DNA from: Conchocele bisecta
Taxonomy: Eukaryota > Mollusca > Bivalvia > Lucinida > Thyasiridae
NCBI GenBank assembly: GCA_029237695.1
Contig: CM055268.1
Span: 49,618,418-49,682,417, forward strand
Length of the DNA stretch: 64,000 nt
Direction of reading: 5' to 3'
Part shown: positions 45,581 through 56,700 of the stretch, piece by piece
Layout of the letters: each line of letters opens with the position of its first letter
How positions within the stretch are numbered: position 1 is the first letter of the stretch
The notes under the pieces: model-generated
Database searches by the model: none
What the model was told of the DNA's origin: nothing
Seen by the model: the letters and a program-made list of their open reading frames with translations, nothing else
Program-made: the position numbers and the translations under genes

Positions 45581-48332
45581 AACAAGCAATGACAATCCAC
45601 TCCGACAAGTAATGACAATACAGCTAGACTGTCGCCTACGGGAATATGCCAAATTTATTGAAGACGACGAGCTAATCACGAAGCTGAGTGCTTCCGGAGA
45701 TCTGATAGCTCAAGAAGCGAAGTACCACGACCGGTGTGCCCTAAACTTGTTCAATGCAGCAAAGACAAAGCTTAGAAAGGATCTCATAGGTTCTGAATCG
45801 TGCCATTCATCAACACACAGTTTAGCCTTAGCAGAATTACTTGACTATATTGAAGAGGGTCGATGGGACGCTGACTGTCCACCCTTCAAACTAGCTGAAC
45901 TTACCATGCTGTTTGTAGATCGCTTGACTAAATTTGGTGTCTCCGACACATATGTGCATACAACCAGACTGAAGGAAAAAATTCTGAGCAGGATCCCAGA
46001 TATTAGATGCTATAAGCAAGGTACATTTGTGTACTTTGCATTCGATGTTCAGATCAGTGCGCTTATATATGGTAAACTGCATGACAATGAACATCAGGAT
46101 GACGAGTCTATCACCTTGCTCAAGGCATCTAATATTCTGAGACGTGAAATGTTTGATCACGATCAACCATTTAATGGCGAGTTTGGACATGATTGCCAAA
46201 CCAGTTGTGTGCCTGATAGCTTATTGTCCTTTGTGAATATGTTGACACGAGGTAGTAATATACACAACAGTGAGAGCGAGGATGGTGGGGGTCTCATTAC
46301 ACAACAGCTAGTGTCAGTATCTCAGTTGATCATGTTTAATAGCTATAAGCGATGCCGGACTTCCGCGTCATCACATGCAAACCAAAAACACAATCGCGAT
46401 CGTGAAACTGCCTTACCCGTGTATGTTGGCCTGAAATTGCATGCTACTATAGGAAAGAAAGATGTGGTGGATGGAATGTATGCACTGGGCTTATCAGTAT
46501 GTTATGATCGAGTAATGCAAATACGTAAGAGTCTTTGCAGTCAGGTGAGCAAGAGGTATTGTGATATTGGTCTGGTCGTCCCTCCTCTATACACCGCCTT
46601 GTTTGTTCTGGCGGCCATTGATAACATCGATATCAACTCGAGTTCTACCACAGTCATGACAAATCTACATGGTACAGCTCCCTCACTGTTCCAGTGCCTC
46701 TGTCCAAACTACACAGGTAGGATTGAAGGAGAAACCCCAAATATGAATAGTTCTGAACATGCAGGTATTGTGGAACTCCCCGAGTATTATACATCTATTG
46801 AGCCCATTAGTAACAGTGCGGTAAAGACGGCAGACATACCATTGATAGACGACGAGGTGTGCTGTACTGTATCTGTTCTACACGATGAATTGCGGGTGGA
46901 AAATGAGTGGCTGGCCAATGCAACAGCGTCTTGTAGTGACAAAACTAATCACACTACAAAGGACAGCGCCATTTTATGGGCAGCATTCCATGCACATCGA
47001 CAAGTAGGCACACAAGAAACTATGAAAACCTCAATTCTTCCGCTGTTTACAGAATCATCTAACAGTCCAGCAATGATAAAGCATGCGATGACCATCATCA
47101 ATGCTGCGGTGAAGCATCTCAATCCGGGCCAGGTACCAGTGATTACCCTTGATCAGCCTCTCTACGCAATTGCAAAAAGTGTACAGTGGACATTTCCAGA
47201 GACCCACGGAGAGGACAAGTATGTGTTACTGATGGGGGGATTGCACATCGAGAAAGCAGCGCTTACCCTGCCTGGTGATCTCCTAGAGGGTAGTGGATGG
47301 CTCGAGGCAATTGCAGAGGCTGGCATCTTCACATCCGGTGTCGCCGAGTCCTGTCTCAGTGCCACACACATCAAGCGAACTCGCTACGCCCATGAAGTGA
47401 CTGCAGTAGTACTCTATTCCATCATGATGAAGCAGTATACAGAGTATCGGCACTCGATTCTGCCAGATGATACACCACATGACATTGATACATGGACTGC
47501 TGAAATGTCAGCCACACATCCGCAATTTCAGTACATGCACCACGTTCTTCAACTTGAGCTTCTTGCCTTGGTGTACACGCGATCGATCAGAGAGGCGAAA
47601 TTCGACCTTTACACATCCAGCTTGACAGGGCTTGCCCCTTGGTTCATGGTGCTCAACCATACCCACTACGCTAGATGGGTGCCAGTGCACATACGTGACA
47701 TGGTTACACTATACAAACTACATCCTGAGATAGCTGCTGAATTTGACAACAAGCACTTTACTGTCAACAGAGGGCGTCCGTTTTCAAACATGGCAGTTGA
47801 CCAGGCACACGAACAGAACAATGTCACAATCAAGGGAGACGGTGGTGTAATCGGGCAGACACATGATGTCGATGCTCTCAACCGTTGGTCTCTCGCTTCA
47901 CCCGAGGTTGCACGCGTCATCACAGACTTTGAGGGGACTATGACCACCAGCACCAGTACTGCAGAGTATGCAACAACTACAACACACCATGAACAAACGA
48001 AGGCATTCCAAGAAAAGTTCTTGAAAGATGTCAGATCATTGGAACAAGGGATTAGTAACATGTGCAACCCCTTTGCTGATAACGGCAATGTCCTGTTCCG
48101 CATGCACACGATGGAGGTCCTTCCAGAAGCCGCAGTTCTCTGTTCACAGAAACTTCACGATGCAGGCTTGGAACAGTTTGAGGCATATGTCAACAATCGT
48201 CTGAAGGCACACACCGAATCTGTATCCAAACTAATCCAGAAGAACAAGCTTCATCTCATGGCCCCTACTACTACCAGACAAGTAAAAACGCCCCACGGGA
48301 GAAGGCACTTCAAGACACATGCTCTACTCTAG
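45516..48332 (+). CDS. Transposon C ORF2: transposase region
   Basis: Long frame (938 codons) whose ATG at 45516 overlaps ORF1 and may not be a true start. N-terminal part: second Cys/His module (CFLNC; KYHDRCALNLFN). Candidate catalytic region: ITLDQPLYAIAKS (Asp 546), LLMGGLHIEKAAL (His 577), then AVDQAHEQNNVTIKGDGG (Asp 762, His 765, Glu 766), an order fitting a divergent DDE transposase. HYARWVPVHIRDM and FDNKHFTVNRGRPF are shared with the A remnant. An uninterrupted frame of this size suggests a young copy. It ends at 48330-48332, where the protein appears to continue in the frame of ORF3. Function is by analogy with Academ; no search was done. Confidence 0.85.
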   Translation: MPQRLNIHEVTVNHCFLNCTTETSNDNPLRQVMTIQLDCRLREYAKFIEDDELITKLSASGDLIAQEAKYHDRCALNLFNAAKTKLRKDLIGSESCHSSTHSLALAELLDYIEEGRWDADCPPFKLAELTMLFVDRLTKFGVSDTYVHTTRLKEKILSRIPDIRCYKQGTFVYFAFDVQISALIYGKLHDNEHQDDESITLLKASNILRREMFDHDQPFNGEFGHDCQTSCVPDSLLSFVNMLTRGSNIHNSESEDGGGLITQQLVSVSQLIMFNSYKRCRTSASSHANQKHNRDRETALPVYVGLKLHATIGKKDVVDGMYALGLSVCYDRVMQIRKSLCSQVSKRYCDIGLVVPPLYTALFVLAAIDNIDINSSSTTVMTNLHGTAPSLFQCLCPNYTGRIEGETPNMNSSEHAGIVELPEYYTSIEPISNSAVKTADIPLIDDEVCCTVSVLHDELRVENEWLANATASCSDKTNHTTKDSAILWAAFHAHRQVGTQETMKTSILPLFTESSNSPAMIKHAMTIINAAVKHLNPGQVPVITLDQPLYAIAKSVQWTFPETHGEDKYVLLMGGLHIEKAALTLPGDLLEGSGWLEAIAEAGIFTSGVAESCLSATHIKRTRYAHEVTAVVLYSIMMKQYTEYRHSILPDDTPHDIDTWTAEMSATHPQFQYMHHVLQLELLALVYTRSIREAKFDLYTSSLTGLAPWFMVLNHTHYARWVPVHIRDMVTLYKLHPEIAAEFDNKHFTVNRGRPFSNMAVDQAHEQNNVTIKGDGGVIGQTHDVDALNRWSLASPEVARVITDFEGTMTTSTSTAEYATTTTHHEQTKAFQEKFLKDVRSLEQGISNMCNPFADNGNVLFRMHTMEVLPEAAVLCSQKLHDAGLEQFEAYVNNRLKAHTESVSKLIQKNKLHLMAPTTTRQVKTPHGRRHFKTHALL

Positions 48333-48343
48333 CCCAATTATAT

Positions 48344-49699
48344 GTGTCTAGTGCAGTGCGTGTAGGGAGTCCAGATGAATTCTTTTCCCATGAAAACCAG
48401 ATACATCCGCCGTCTATCTCAGAAAACGGAAATCTTCGGACGACAACAAAGAGTGACATTGTCTCGGTCCTCGAGAAGACGGCTAGCACCACTCCTATAG
48501 CAGCTACTCCTAAAGCAGATGTGCTTTTGATGGATGGGGCAGCAGTTGTCCATTACCTGCCACCGACTAAAGGCAAAACATTCGCCGACTACATACACAG
48601 TACATTCCTACCTCACATCCGGCGTCAACTTGATAAATACCTCCGTGTGGATATTGTATTTGATGTGTATAAAGAAGACAGCTTAAAGGAAGGTGCACGA
48701 AAATCTCGTGGGAAGGGTGTGCGCATCAAAGTGTCCCTTAATACACCGTTGCCGAAAAGCTGGCCTCTCTTTCTGAACGATCCCGACAACAAGTCTGAAC
48801 TTTTCAGGCTTCTTGCTGAGGAATCATTGTCATTGTCTCTTCCCAATAAGCAGTTGATCATGAGCTTTGGAGACAGCGTGGTCTGTGTCCCAGACCGCGA
48901 GAATACACATAGTATCTGCCCATGCAACCACGAGGAAGCAGATTCGAGGCTGATGGTGCACCTGGCTGATGCAGTTGCTGAAGGATTCAAGACATTCATG
49001 CTTCGGACGGTTGATTCTGATGTAGTGGTCTTAGGCGTGGCAGCAGTGCCACGCCTAATTCTTTGTCAGTTGTGGGTGTCTTATGGTACTGGGAAAGATC
49101 ATCGTTACCTCTCTCTACACAATATTTCGACGGCCATCGGTACTCAGAAGTCTTTTTTCCCTGCCATTTTCCATGCATATACTGGTTGTGATACAGTATC
49201 AGCGTTCCATTCCATTGGAAAAAAGACAGCTTGGAGCACCTGGTACTCTTTCCCTGAGGTAACTGAAGCTTTCCGTTTGCTGGTTGAAGGACCTACTGAA
49301 ATCAGTGACGAGACCATGCAGCTCATAGAACGCTTCATCGTCTTACTTTATGACGGCACAAGTGAATCAAACAGTGTCAATGAAGTTCGAAAGCACCTAT
49401 TCACTGCAAAAGGCCGTACACTTCAGAACATTCCCCCAACTCTATCTGCTCTTGAACAGCACATCAAACGGGCAACACTGCAAGGGGGTCATATCTGGGG
49501 TCATGCTCAAGACGTACAACTGCTGGATGTCTCACCAGATTCGTGGGGATGGACTAGCGAGTCTGGAAAATGGCAGCCACTATGGTCCTCCCTCCCAGTT
49601 GCTAGTGTGTCGTGCAGGGGTCTCATAAGATGTGGCTGCGTGAAAGGGTGCACTGGTCGGTGCAAGTGTGTTAAGGCAGATGTACTGCACTATGTCTAG
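48344..49699 (+). CDS. Transposon C ORF3: XPG/FEN-like nuclease with Cys-rich tail
   Basis: 451 codons from a GTG; the frame is open further upstream, past the A-run at 48284-48288, and ALQDTCSTLAQLYVSSAVRV reads on from ORF2. Motifs in XPG/FEN order: LLMDGAAVV (Asp 64), VDIVFDVY (Asp 107), NHEEADSRL (Glu 197-198, Asp 200), RTVDSDVVVLG (Asp 224, 226), YTGCDTVSAFHSIGKKTAW (Asp 283, then an H2TH-like SIGKKTA). The end, CRGLIRCGCVKGC-TGRCKCVK, resembles a tesmin/TSO1 CXC motif. Predicted to cut structured DNA during transposition. A -1 frame change relative to ORF2 compensates the +1 change at ORF1/ORF2. Confidence 0.85.
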   Translation: MSSAVRVGSPDEFFSHENQIHPPSISENGNLRTTTKSDIVSVLEKTASTTPIAATPKADVLLMDGAAVVHYLPPTKGKTFADYIHSTFLPHIRRQLDKYLRVDIVFDVYKEDSLKEGARKSRGKGVRIKVSLNTPLPKSWPLFLNDPDNKSELFRLLAEESLSLSLPNKQLIMSFGDSVVCVPDRENTHSICPCNHEEADSRLMVHLADAVAEGFKTFMLRTVDSDVVVLGVAAVPRLILCQLWVSYGTGKDHRYLSLHNISTAIGTQKSFFPAIFHAYTGCDTVSAFHSIGKKTAWSTWYSFPEVTEAFRLLVEGPTEISDETMQLIERFIVLLYDGTSESNSVNEVRKHLFTAKGRTLQNIPPTLSALEQHIKRATLQGGHIWGHAQDVQLLDVSPDSWGWTSESGKWQPLWSSLPVASVSCRGLIRCGCVKGCTGRCKCVKADVLHYV

Positions 49700-50421
49700 G
49701 ATATAAATGGGTATGTCAAAACAGTGCAGCTTAGTCCAACATACATACAGTTTTGGTACATATTTGACCACTTGACACCCTGGAGCCATGTGTATTATGG
49801 AGTGCATTATGGATGAATGTACCATGAGGGATTACCATGATATATTATAATATTGTCTCAATCCGCCAAGTAAAATCAATGATATGCAAAATATAGCGAA
49901 AAATTGCTGAAACTAGTTATTTTTTGCATTTGACCTTGACCTTCATAGATGCACTTGACCCCTGAAGATCAGGAATTCAATACTATTTGATTGGCCACTT
50001 AAGGGACTATCACTATACAGCCCATTATCCTCTCAATTCGCAATGTTTAGGCAGTTATATGCAAATATATTGCAAAAAAATGCTGAAATAGTGATTTTAG
50101 CGTTTGACCTTGACCTCGGAGCATTCAATTGACCTCTGAATGCCATGAAACTAGTTTTACCTGATTGGCCAGTCGAAGAACTATGAATACTGACATCAAT
50201 ATTGTTATAATCGGCCAAGTAGATGCAGAGATACGCAAGTTTCAGATAGTGTCTGATTTTCGATGGCGGCCATCTTGGATTTATGCAAATGAGGTAATTC
50301 CCGAATAAATTTTTTTTGCCCACCCTTCTGATTTTTTTTTTATTTGTTCTAACGAACATGTATGCAAATTTTGGCAGACTCTTCCAAAAGTGCAGTATCG
50401 TCGCACATAGCAGCCCCACTA

Positions 50422-50694
50422 TATATCAGTATAACATATGAATGTGTAAAGCATTCTCCTGCTATGTTTGTGCCAACGTCGTCACTCTATGTAATACGCA
50501 AACGTGTATGTGTATGGATATATGTGCACACTCGCATGGTTCCTATCGTATGCGAGCACTCAGTATGATCATGATCGGCACATGCTCCAGAGGAGACGTG
50601 ATTCTGTTATCATACCAACGGCCTTTACATGTAACTATTGATAAGAAGTGCACGCATGTGCAGTGTCAGTTTTGTTTCAGTCTGAGATACGGAG
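50422..50694 (+). promoter_or_regulatory. Upstream region of the alkaline phosphatase start
   Basis: 273 bp between the end of transposon C and the ATG. No TATA box is evident. TTTTGTTTCAG at 50670-50680 looks like a 3' splice site, so a non-coding first exon may lie further up, within or beyond the transposon arm. Confidence 0.4.
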
Positions 50695-50797
50695 ATGACC
50701 GTCGTATTGGCGATTATAGCCCTACTGTGCTGCCATGCCGCCACAACGGGCGCCTTCATTCTCGATCATGTAGTGAAATTCTCCGGAAATGGAGAGA
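50695..50797 (+). CDS. Alkaline phosphatase exon 1 (signal peptide)
   Basis: MTVVLAIIALLCCHAATTGA is a short hydrophobic signal, followed by FILDHVVKFSGNGE. Donor GTAAGT, phase 1, which fits the acceptor at 55548 exactly. An upstream acceptor at 50680 suggests the exon begins at 50681. Confidence 0.75.
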
Positions 50798-53700
50798 GTA
50801 AGTGATTGCAATTAAATAACATAATTTCATATTTTGTTTTGTTTCTTAAACTGGTTACTATCAATGTTTTTGAGAATTTAAACTTTAGCAACATATATAT
50901 TAGACATTTAAAGGTACATACCCACTCAGTAGGCACAACATGTTCTTTATATGAATTAAATAAGTGTATAATTGTGTCCCCATTCCACAAGTTATAAGTG
51001 CCCGCTATACAGATATAATAATTTAGTACTAAATATTTTGCTGATTGTGACGCGCGGTGGTATCAGGATATTTTCATATGCAAATGAGGCATGCTATTTT
51101 TTAATTAGTTATACTAATTAAATGCATCACATGAAAATATAATATTTTCAACAGATTATAAAATATGAACATTGCACATCAAAATATAAATACAGACAAT
51201 ATACATGTATAGTAATTTCCGTTAACATTTTAAGGGAACACGGCTATATATAACATTTTAAGGGAACACGGCTATATATATCAGTGTGAAAATGTATGTC
51301 TGATATAAACTGTATAATAATGCCAATCAATACGTGAGGTAATGGTGAATGAATGTTTATTTTGCCAGAAAACGTCTCAGATGATGTCCCTGGTATAAAG
51401 AACATGTTGTGCCTACTGAGTGGGCATGTGCCTTTAAGAAGTGAATTCGCACGGAGTGGAATCACACCGAATGCAGGCGTGCGTTTTGGATATATGAACA
51501 GCAATGCAGGCTGATTTCGCCTCGATTCTGATATTATTTATATTATAACCTCCTTATTAGTCCACTGACTGCGATGAAATAAAGCGTGTGCACGAAAGCT
51601 GGCAAACTGTGTAGAATCCATGACTGCTGTTTTGACAATTTATCACGCCAATTTCAGACTGTTTTTTTTTTAAACTTTTCCAAAGAAAATATCAGGAAAC
51701 CACCATCAGTGCCGAATTCTACGCGACTTAGCGCATTCCGTGTGAAAAAGTGAAATAATAAGAAAGTTATAATAAAAATACTACCAGAGTCGAGGTGAAA
51801 TTGGCCTGTTTCACATCTCCAAAACCCGCGCCTGTATTCGGGTTGATTCCTCTCTGAGATTCTATCAGCTGACCCCAATCGAACACTTCATAAGTTTTTA
51901 CCCATCACAACCTCGTACGTCATGTCTGTTATTTACATTGACAACAAATATAGCCCGAGATTATCTTGCATCACCACCACGTATGAGTACAGTGGGGTCA
52001 ACGTGTAAGTGCACACACGAACCAACCTGTCGTGTTCGTTCGTGAGTGCACTGTACTATCAGATAAGGTAGAAACATAACGTGAAACATAACATGAAATA
52101 CAGTGGGGTCAGCGTGTAAGTGCACACACGAACGAACACGACAGGTTGGAACGCTGACCCCACTGTATTTCATGTATAAAACAAAAATGTAAATATTTTT
52201 CTGCATTTTTTCTCATTTCGCATCAAAAGTGTATGTTGTTACCACTCAGTTGAACCGTCTCGGCGAGACGGTTCAACTGAGTGGTAACAACATACACTTT
52301 GGGTGAGTAGCGAACCATCCTGTCGTGTTCGTTCGTGTGTGCACTTACACACTGCCCCCACTGTATGAGTATGTACTAACAGCTCTGCTGATGACAGCGC
52401 AGATTCTTCAGTGACAGCAAAGACCCTGACCAAACTTAAGCTGCACCGGTCGCAAACGTGATAAGGTCTATTTTCTCAGCCGGTGACCCATACAAAGTTC
52501 GTACGAAATGTTTTAACACTTTTAACACTAAGTAACTTGAATGGATTTTGATATGTTAATTTTGCAACCAATTCAACTGTTACAAAATATTTTTTAAACT
52601 AGTCCATTTATGACAAGGATCTATTTTTTGTTCTCAATAATATGAAAATTACTTTCAAAGAATGCAGGTTATAATGAGACGGCTCGTTAAGAGCCGGCGC
52701 ATCTGGATCTGCACTGTCTGCATAAACCGCTATAGCAGGCTTTCGGGTTCACAGGGTTAATATTTAATTCTACTTGCTTCGATAATGGTACCATTTTCCA
52801 CCGATATGTAAATGTACATTATCATTAAATGTGTGTATGCCTGACGAAATAGTCCTTATGGGTTTGCGACCATTGCAGATGTAGATCAGCCTGTGAATCC
52901 GAACAGCTAATCCGGCCAGCGAGTGTAAAATTTCCCTTATATTTAAGGGTGGGAATGGCTCGATTACCTTCCAGTGGAGCGCCGTGGCGTAATGGTTAGT
53001 GTGTCGGACTACTGATCCAAGGGTCGTGGGTTCGAGCCTGACTAGCGGCGTGCGTTGTGTCCTTGAGCAAGACACTTTATCCACACTGCTCCAGTTCACC
53101 CAGCTGTAAATGGGTACCGATAATTCGTAGTTGCTCTGTAAATACGAATTACCGGCTTCTCTCAAAAATCTCTACCTCCGTTCTTTCTCCCATTCTTGGG
53201 AGACGGCATGCAAGGTCATAGAGCCAGTGCCGCCGTTAAATATAAGCTAAAAAAAAAGATTACCTTCCATACCCGGACATATATGTCCAAAAAGGCCGAT
53301 TTGCAAGTGTTTTATGTGATATATGTGAATGTAGGGCGGACAGATGTGTATAAATGTGTGCCGAAATGGGACACTGCTTAGGTCCAATACGGTCCTGTAA
53401 TTCCGCGCAGTGTCCCAGTGCACGGGAGGCGGGAAGAAGATATGGACTAACTGGGTAGAACCAGTGGCACCAGTGATGCAGAGCAAAAATGGGTCCCAGA
53501 TAGAACCAATCCACCCCTGGCGGCACTCGACACACAAGTTGGTGCCATATAATCGGTAAAGATATGTGACACTCGTTCACCGAGTTGCAACATCCCGGCT
53601 GCACCTCAGCAAGACGGGGCCAGAAGCAGGCAGATGAAAGCAGCATTCAGTTGAGCACTAGTATAACCTAGCGATGATATATTGTACTGAGCCATAGTTT

Positions 53701-56700
53701 TATTCCAGTGGGTTCGAATATGATAAAAGCCTATCAGAAGTCGCCTGTTGCGGTGGTAATACGCGGGACCAGTGGCACTTGGCGATCCGTGTTACCAGGG
53801 TCCGTCAAATGCCACCGTAACACCGCTAACACACCACAGCCTAATATAATAAGAATACACCGTGGCGATTACTGATGGCGATGGTGCATACTTGTGGCAA
53901 ACTTGAATCTGTTGGGAACCACTTTCTAACACCACGTTCTCCAACACCACTTTCTCTAATACCACCAAAGTAACTGCGGATGGAAACAAATCGGCTCCCA
54001 AGTGTCAAACTCGGTTGGTCCATTGGTCCCAACCATTCTTTCCTAACGGTTCTGCATACATTTCTCCATGTAAACCTGAAGCAATGCTTCAACGCAGAAT
54101 AACAATAGTAATACGAATAGTAAGAATACGATCTTTTCTCACCATCTCGGCAGAGAGAACAACAGGCGACTGACTTCATAAATATAGCTCATGCTCAACA
54201 GAATACCACCCACACCGAGCCCACCCAGCCCCGACTTACCTTAGCACATATCCAGGCTACCACAATGCAGCGAAAAAAGAATAACACAATGGAAATACGA
54301 GTTAATTTCCAATCGTTTAGATGGCCGCCGCCGGTAACCTTGAGATAATTACCGGCCGATAAAAACACGACCTGCTCAGTCCAAGGTCGCCGTTAGAATC
54401 AAGCGACTGTCTAAATGAATCAGCCTTTTATACCCTTGGTAAAGATCCTCCTACTCGTGATCAGCGCCATCTGAATACGTTACGTCACCAGCAACCAATA
54501 GTATCTAAGCGACCAGCAAGTATCAAAAACAGCATTCAGGTTTGACCACACCAAATGGTTTTACTATATAATAAGGCCAGTCTCTCATACTTTCACTATT
54601 CGTATGGATGTTGTGGGACCTACTTGTATATGACCTGCAGCCAGTCTGTACTGGTTCTGCATGAATTAAACAATAGGAAAAATCCAACCTCGTGATATCC
54701 CCAAATATTGTTTACATTTTTTTGGCCACGGAAACTCTGTTTACATCACGTGACCAACAGGTTCAGTGTTTGATTTTAAATGCTATACATATGCTGAACA
54801 CTGGTGTTAAAGGCACTCCAAAATGTTCCTCAAGTGACACTGGGTAGTAGTGGATCACGATTTGCAAGCAAACTGTGTCTGTGACCTCAAAACGGCCGCA
54901 CTAATTTTTATACCGGAATACTTCTGCGATTTCGCGCCATTTGGTATTGTCTAACCTTCAATGGGATTAACGTACAATAATGCAATCCTTGATATTTGGT
55001 AGTCACCAATTTGGGAAGGTGCCAGAGTCTAATGCGTTGTAAGATTAACAGATGGCCGTTGTTTGTATGGCTTATGCTACAGTGGTACACTATCCTCACC
55101 TCCTGCGATCAATCATTCAGGTGCAGTTCAACTACCAGATGTTAAATTGTATTCGCATAAAATGACATAGCAGCCGAAATACAAGTGAGAATATCATACA
55201 TCCCAAACTTAACACCTGTAGCCGATTTCACCAACATTGCAAAGTATACTTTTCTAGCAAAGTATACTTTGAGGGAGTAATCATTTATTTTTCCTGCAAT
55301 GCATTATTTCATATAAAACTAACAACTGCATATATTTGATGATTAAAAGTATGCAGAATTATTATACTGAATTTATTACATTATCACAGCCAAAATGGCT
55401 GTGATAATGTAATAAATTCAGTATAATAAAAATTAATAAATTTATCCTAAAATTGATCCCTCAAAGTATACTTTGCTAGATAAGTATACTTTGCAATGTT
55501 GGTGAAATAGGCTCCTGCACTGCTTGTGACAGCTGCAATGTTATACAGCTCCCGACTTCTGGAGAAACCAGGCGAAGGCAAATATACAGCACCGCCTGCA
55601 TGTCACCCCGAATGTGGGCATGGCCAAGAACGTGATGCTGTTCCTGGGGGATGGGATGAGCATCCCGACGATAACGGCCGCCAGGATCATGAAGGGCCAG
55701 CTGGCGAACAAAACTGGCGAGGAGACAGTGCTCAGCTGGGAAACATTCCCGGCAACTGGATTCTCAAAGGTGATGCTTAACCCTTTGTACCCGAAAGCCC
55801 GCTATAGCGGTTATGCAAACTGTGCAGATCCAGATGAGCCGACTCGTAACGAGCCGTCTCACCAGGATCCAAACTTTTTGGAAGTAAATTTCACATTTTT
55901 GAGAACAGAAATATCTACCCCCTTTTCATAAATGGACTAGTCTGAAAATAATTTTGTGATGATTGGATTGGCTGCAAAATTAATAGATAAAAATCCATGA
56001 CAGTTACTTAGGAGTGAAAGGGTTAATGTTAGAAATTACGTACTGAATATCTGGATCATCGCAGTCTGAAATGGACCAGCCCCTGGGAAACACATTCCAT
56101 ATTTGAACTAATACAGTATATCCATATCCATATGCAAGAGTGTGATAAAGTGTGCTAGCGGACCAGCTAAAGCTCTGGATTTGCCCAAACTATTACATGG
56201 CCCATTTCATCGGCCATTGTCACAAGTGCATAGATAACTATATTTGACGTGTTACAGTGCAATTTACTTATGTATTAAACTTTGCATTATGCGCTAACGT
56301 TTTAAAATAACAAAATCAAGACGTTCCAAATGACGTTCGTAATGACGCGGCATTATACAAATCAATTACACGGTAACATTGTTGAAATGGTTACTATAGA
56401 TCACGTTTGGCAATAAATTTATCTACTAAAATATGGAATTTGTATAACATTGTCATTGCTAGTTTTAAAATTAATTTCTCTGTGGATATTTTAAATAGGC
56501 AATGGCGTCTACTTATCGAAACGCATTAGGTACCTCCAAGTGTTTCCATTTGATATGAGATTTATGAAAACTCATCAGAACTATTACTTTAATGCACCTC
56601 GCCAGATACTCGATGGATAAATTATACCCGAGACGTTTCATAAATATCATATCACATGGAAATACGTTTGAGATCCTTTATTTATCACACGAACATAAAA

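Larger units (their letters stand above)
43069..50421 (+). mobile_element. Academ-like DNA transposon C, near full length (7.35 kb)
   Basis: Starts TAGTGGGGCTGCTATGTGC and ends in the exact inverse GCACATAGCAGCCCCACTA; flanked by TAT at 43066-43068 and 50422-50424. Arms match for several hundred bases (GGAAGAGTCTGCCAA, CAGAAGGGTGGGCAAAAAAA, CCAAGATGGCCGCC, CAGAGGTCAA) and each contains repeated blocks with TCAAGGTCA (43386, 43565; inverse at 49931, 50105). Inside: GTCAGCGGCTG plus CAA leader, GTAAGT donor (44071), 159-bp array, acceptor TGCATTCAG (45109), then three reading frames for one large protein. Three-base duplications, long arms and transposase plus XPG nuclease fit Academ as I recall it. 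Confidence 0.9.

Noticed and set aside
52976..53047. Functional tRNA gene
   Set aside because: The A and B boxes belong to a SINE: the sequence continues into a SINE body, ends in an A-run and is flanked by a 12-bp duplication.
53260..54179. Minus-strand open frames of 96-128 codons as a gene
   Set aside because: No recognisable domain, start or splice pattern; could be part of an unrecognised retro-element, but unsupported.
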